Source: JBPRGG01 sp051418075
GTDB lineage: Bacteria > Bacteroidota > Bacteroidia > Cytophagales > Cyclobacteriaceae
Direction of reading: 5' to 3'
Assembly: GCA_051418075.1 (NCBI GenBank)
Contig: JBPRGG010000031.1
Span: 84,661-148,660 of the forward strand
Length of the DNA stretch: 64,000 bases
Shown piece by piece: positions 63,507 through 64,000 of the stretch; position 1 is the stretch's first letter, and every line of letters starts with the position of its first letter. A program made the position numbers and the translations under genes. The notes under the pieces are model-generated. The model was not told the DNA's origin. It was given only the letters and a program-made list of their open reading frames with translations, and ran no database searches.

Positions 63507-64000
63507 TCACACCTTTATTTCGAAGATCAGATTGAATGGATTTTGGCTGGCTATGTTAAAGTTGTGATAACCAGCATCTTTTGCAATACTTTCCACTTTA
63601 GCCGGTCCAGCCTGAGCCCCTAAACAAAAGTCACCTTCCTGAGAATGGGAATTGGGCACACAAAAAGCAGTTGAGCCTGCATAAAATAGTCTTCCGATTG
63701 GATTGAAGTTATCCTCCAGGTTGTCACCAGCAGCTGGTTCTACCAACATCAAACTACCATCTGCTGCCAGTTTTTCCCGGGCATGAAGGATGGCTTGTAA
63801 AGGATTGCCAAAATCGTGAAAAGCATCCATGAAGCAAATAAGATCGAAGTTCCCTTCCCCATATTCATCAGCTGCTGCTGTGAGAAAAAAAGCATTGGTG
63901 ATTCCGGCTTCTTCCGCTCTTTGACGGGCTACATCAATAGACTCCTGGTGATAATCGAATCCATAAAATTCGGAATTGGGATATTTCTCTGCCATAATCA
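63507..64000 (-). CDS. SAM-dependent methyltransferase, C-terminal part (cut by window edge)
   Basis: The visible frame resembles the second part of a class I methyltransferase: FYGFDYHQESIDVARQRAEEA (motif II region), FDLICFMDAFHDFGNPLQ and GSLMLVEPAAGD. Motif I (the glycine-rich SAM loop) is missing, which fits a gene that continues beyond position 64000. The ATG at 63995 is then internal. Related proteins often carry an N-terminal winged helix. It lies upstream of MerC on the same strand, with a hairpin between them. Confidence 0.82.
   Translation of the reverse strand, partial: IMAEKYPNSEFYGFDYHQESIDVARQRAEEAGITNAFFLTAAADEYGEGNFDLICFMDAFHDFGNPLQAILHAREKLAADGSLMLVEPAAGDNLEDNFNPIGRLFYAGSTAFCVPNSHSQEGDFCLGAQAGPAKVESIAKDAGYHNFNIASQNPFNLIFEIKV

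Noticed and set aside
1..64000. tRNA, rRNA, CRISPR, transposase and phage genes
   Set aside because: None was recognised on reading either strand; short RNAs could still be missed without a covariance-model scan.

Overview
The window looks like a chromosomal segment of a Bacteroidota bacterium, probably a marine or polysaccharide-degrading member of the Cytophagales. The evidence is a SusC-type TonB receptor with an STN domain next to a FecR anti-sigma factor and an ECF sigma factor, candidate TAnnTTTG -7 promoter boxes, lipoprotein sulfatases, a GH78 rhamnosidase, a ThuA/sorbosone dehydrogenase/cytochrome c fusion, and many secreted enzymes. No rRNA, tRNA, CRISPR array, intact transposase or phage gene was seen.

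Layout. 1-2.3 kb (minus): sigma/FecR/SusC-type trans-envelope signalling, with the receptor running off the left edge. 2.5-7.5 kb (plus): a compact operon of a GntR-type sensor-regulator, a PhyH-family Fe(II)/2-oxoglutarate oxygenase, a glycyl radical enzyme (GRE) of unknown substrate with a GCGE active-site motif, and its radical SAM activase. 7.6-10.7 kb: larE-larB-larC for the nickel-pincer cofactor, then an overlapping 68-residue His-containing membrane protein and a strong terminator; no larA is present. 11-27 kb: a divergent GntR/UTRA regulator with a perfect 16-bp palindrome, then a 2-oxoacid dehydrogenase complex (E2, E3, fused E1), a mannitol-1-phosphate dehydrogenase-like enzyme, a PHP hydrolase, an SDR with an extra N-terminal domain, a sorbose-1-phosphate reductase-like MDR, a transketolase, a second SDR and an FGGY kinase. 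This reads as a PTS-independent ketose/hexitol pathway. The working model is ketose -> ketose-1-phosphate (kinase) -> hexitol phosphate (MDR) -> fructose-6-phosphate (SDR or MtlD-like enzyme) -> transketolase.

27-39 kb: signalling. There is a soluble histidine kinase with a duplicated N-terminal domain, a TonB receptor abutting a TPR histidine kinase, a secreted aldo/keto reductase, TspO, and a hybrid kinase with a periplasmic solute-binding sensor. 39-55.3 kb: scattered secreted carbohydrate enzymes (GH78, two FGly-type sulfatases, a SASA/CE6-type esterase, the ThuA-GSDH-PKD-cytochrome c-CBM protein) with a Ca2+/cation antiporter, an exported-looking FAH-family protein and a second aldo/keto reductase. 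55.6-56.8 kb: a split YeeE/YedE sulfur-transport pair with its own promoter and terminator. 57-61.3 kb: a decaying region with one secreted nucleoside hydrolase and a nitronate monooxygenase among gene relics (PAS-LuxR regulator, LamG domain, the 3' end of a second AraC gene). 61.3-64 kb (minus): AraC regulator, methyltransferase, MerC-like protein, and a second methyltransferase cut by the right edge.

The most interesting candidates are the GRE/PhyH operon, the Lar operon with its small overlapping membrane protein and cysteine-triad LarE, and the 11-27 kb ketose cluster. All functional assignments come from reading translated sequence and recalled family motifs; no database search was run.
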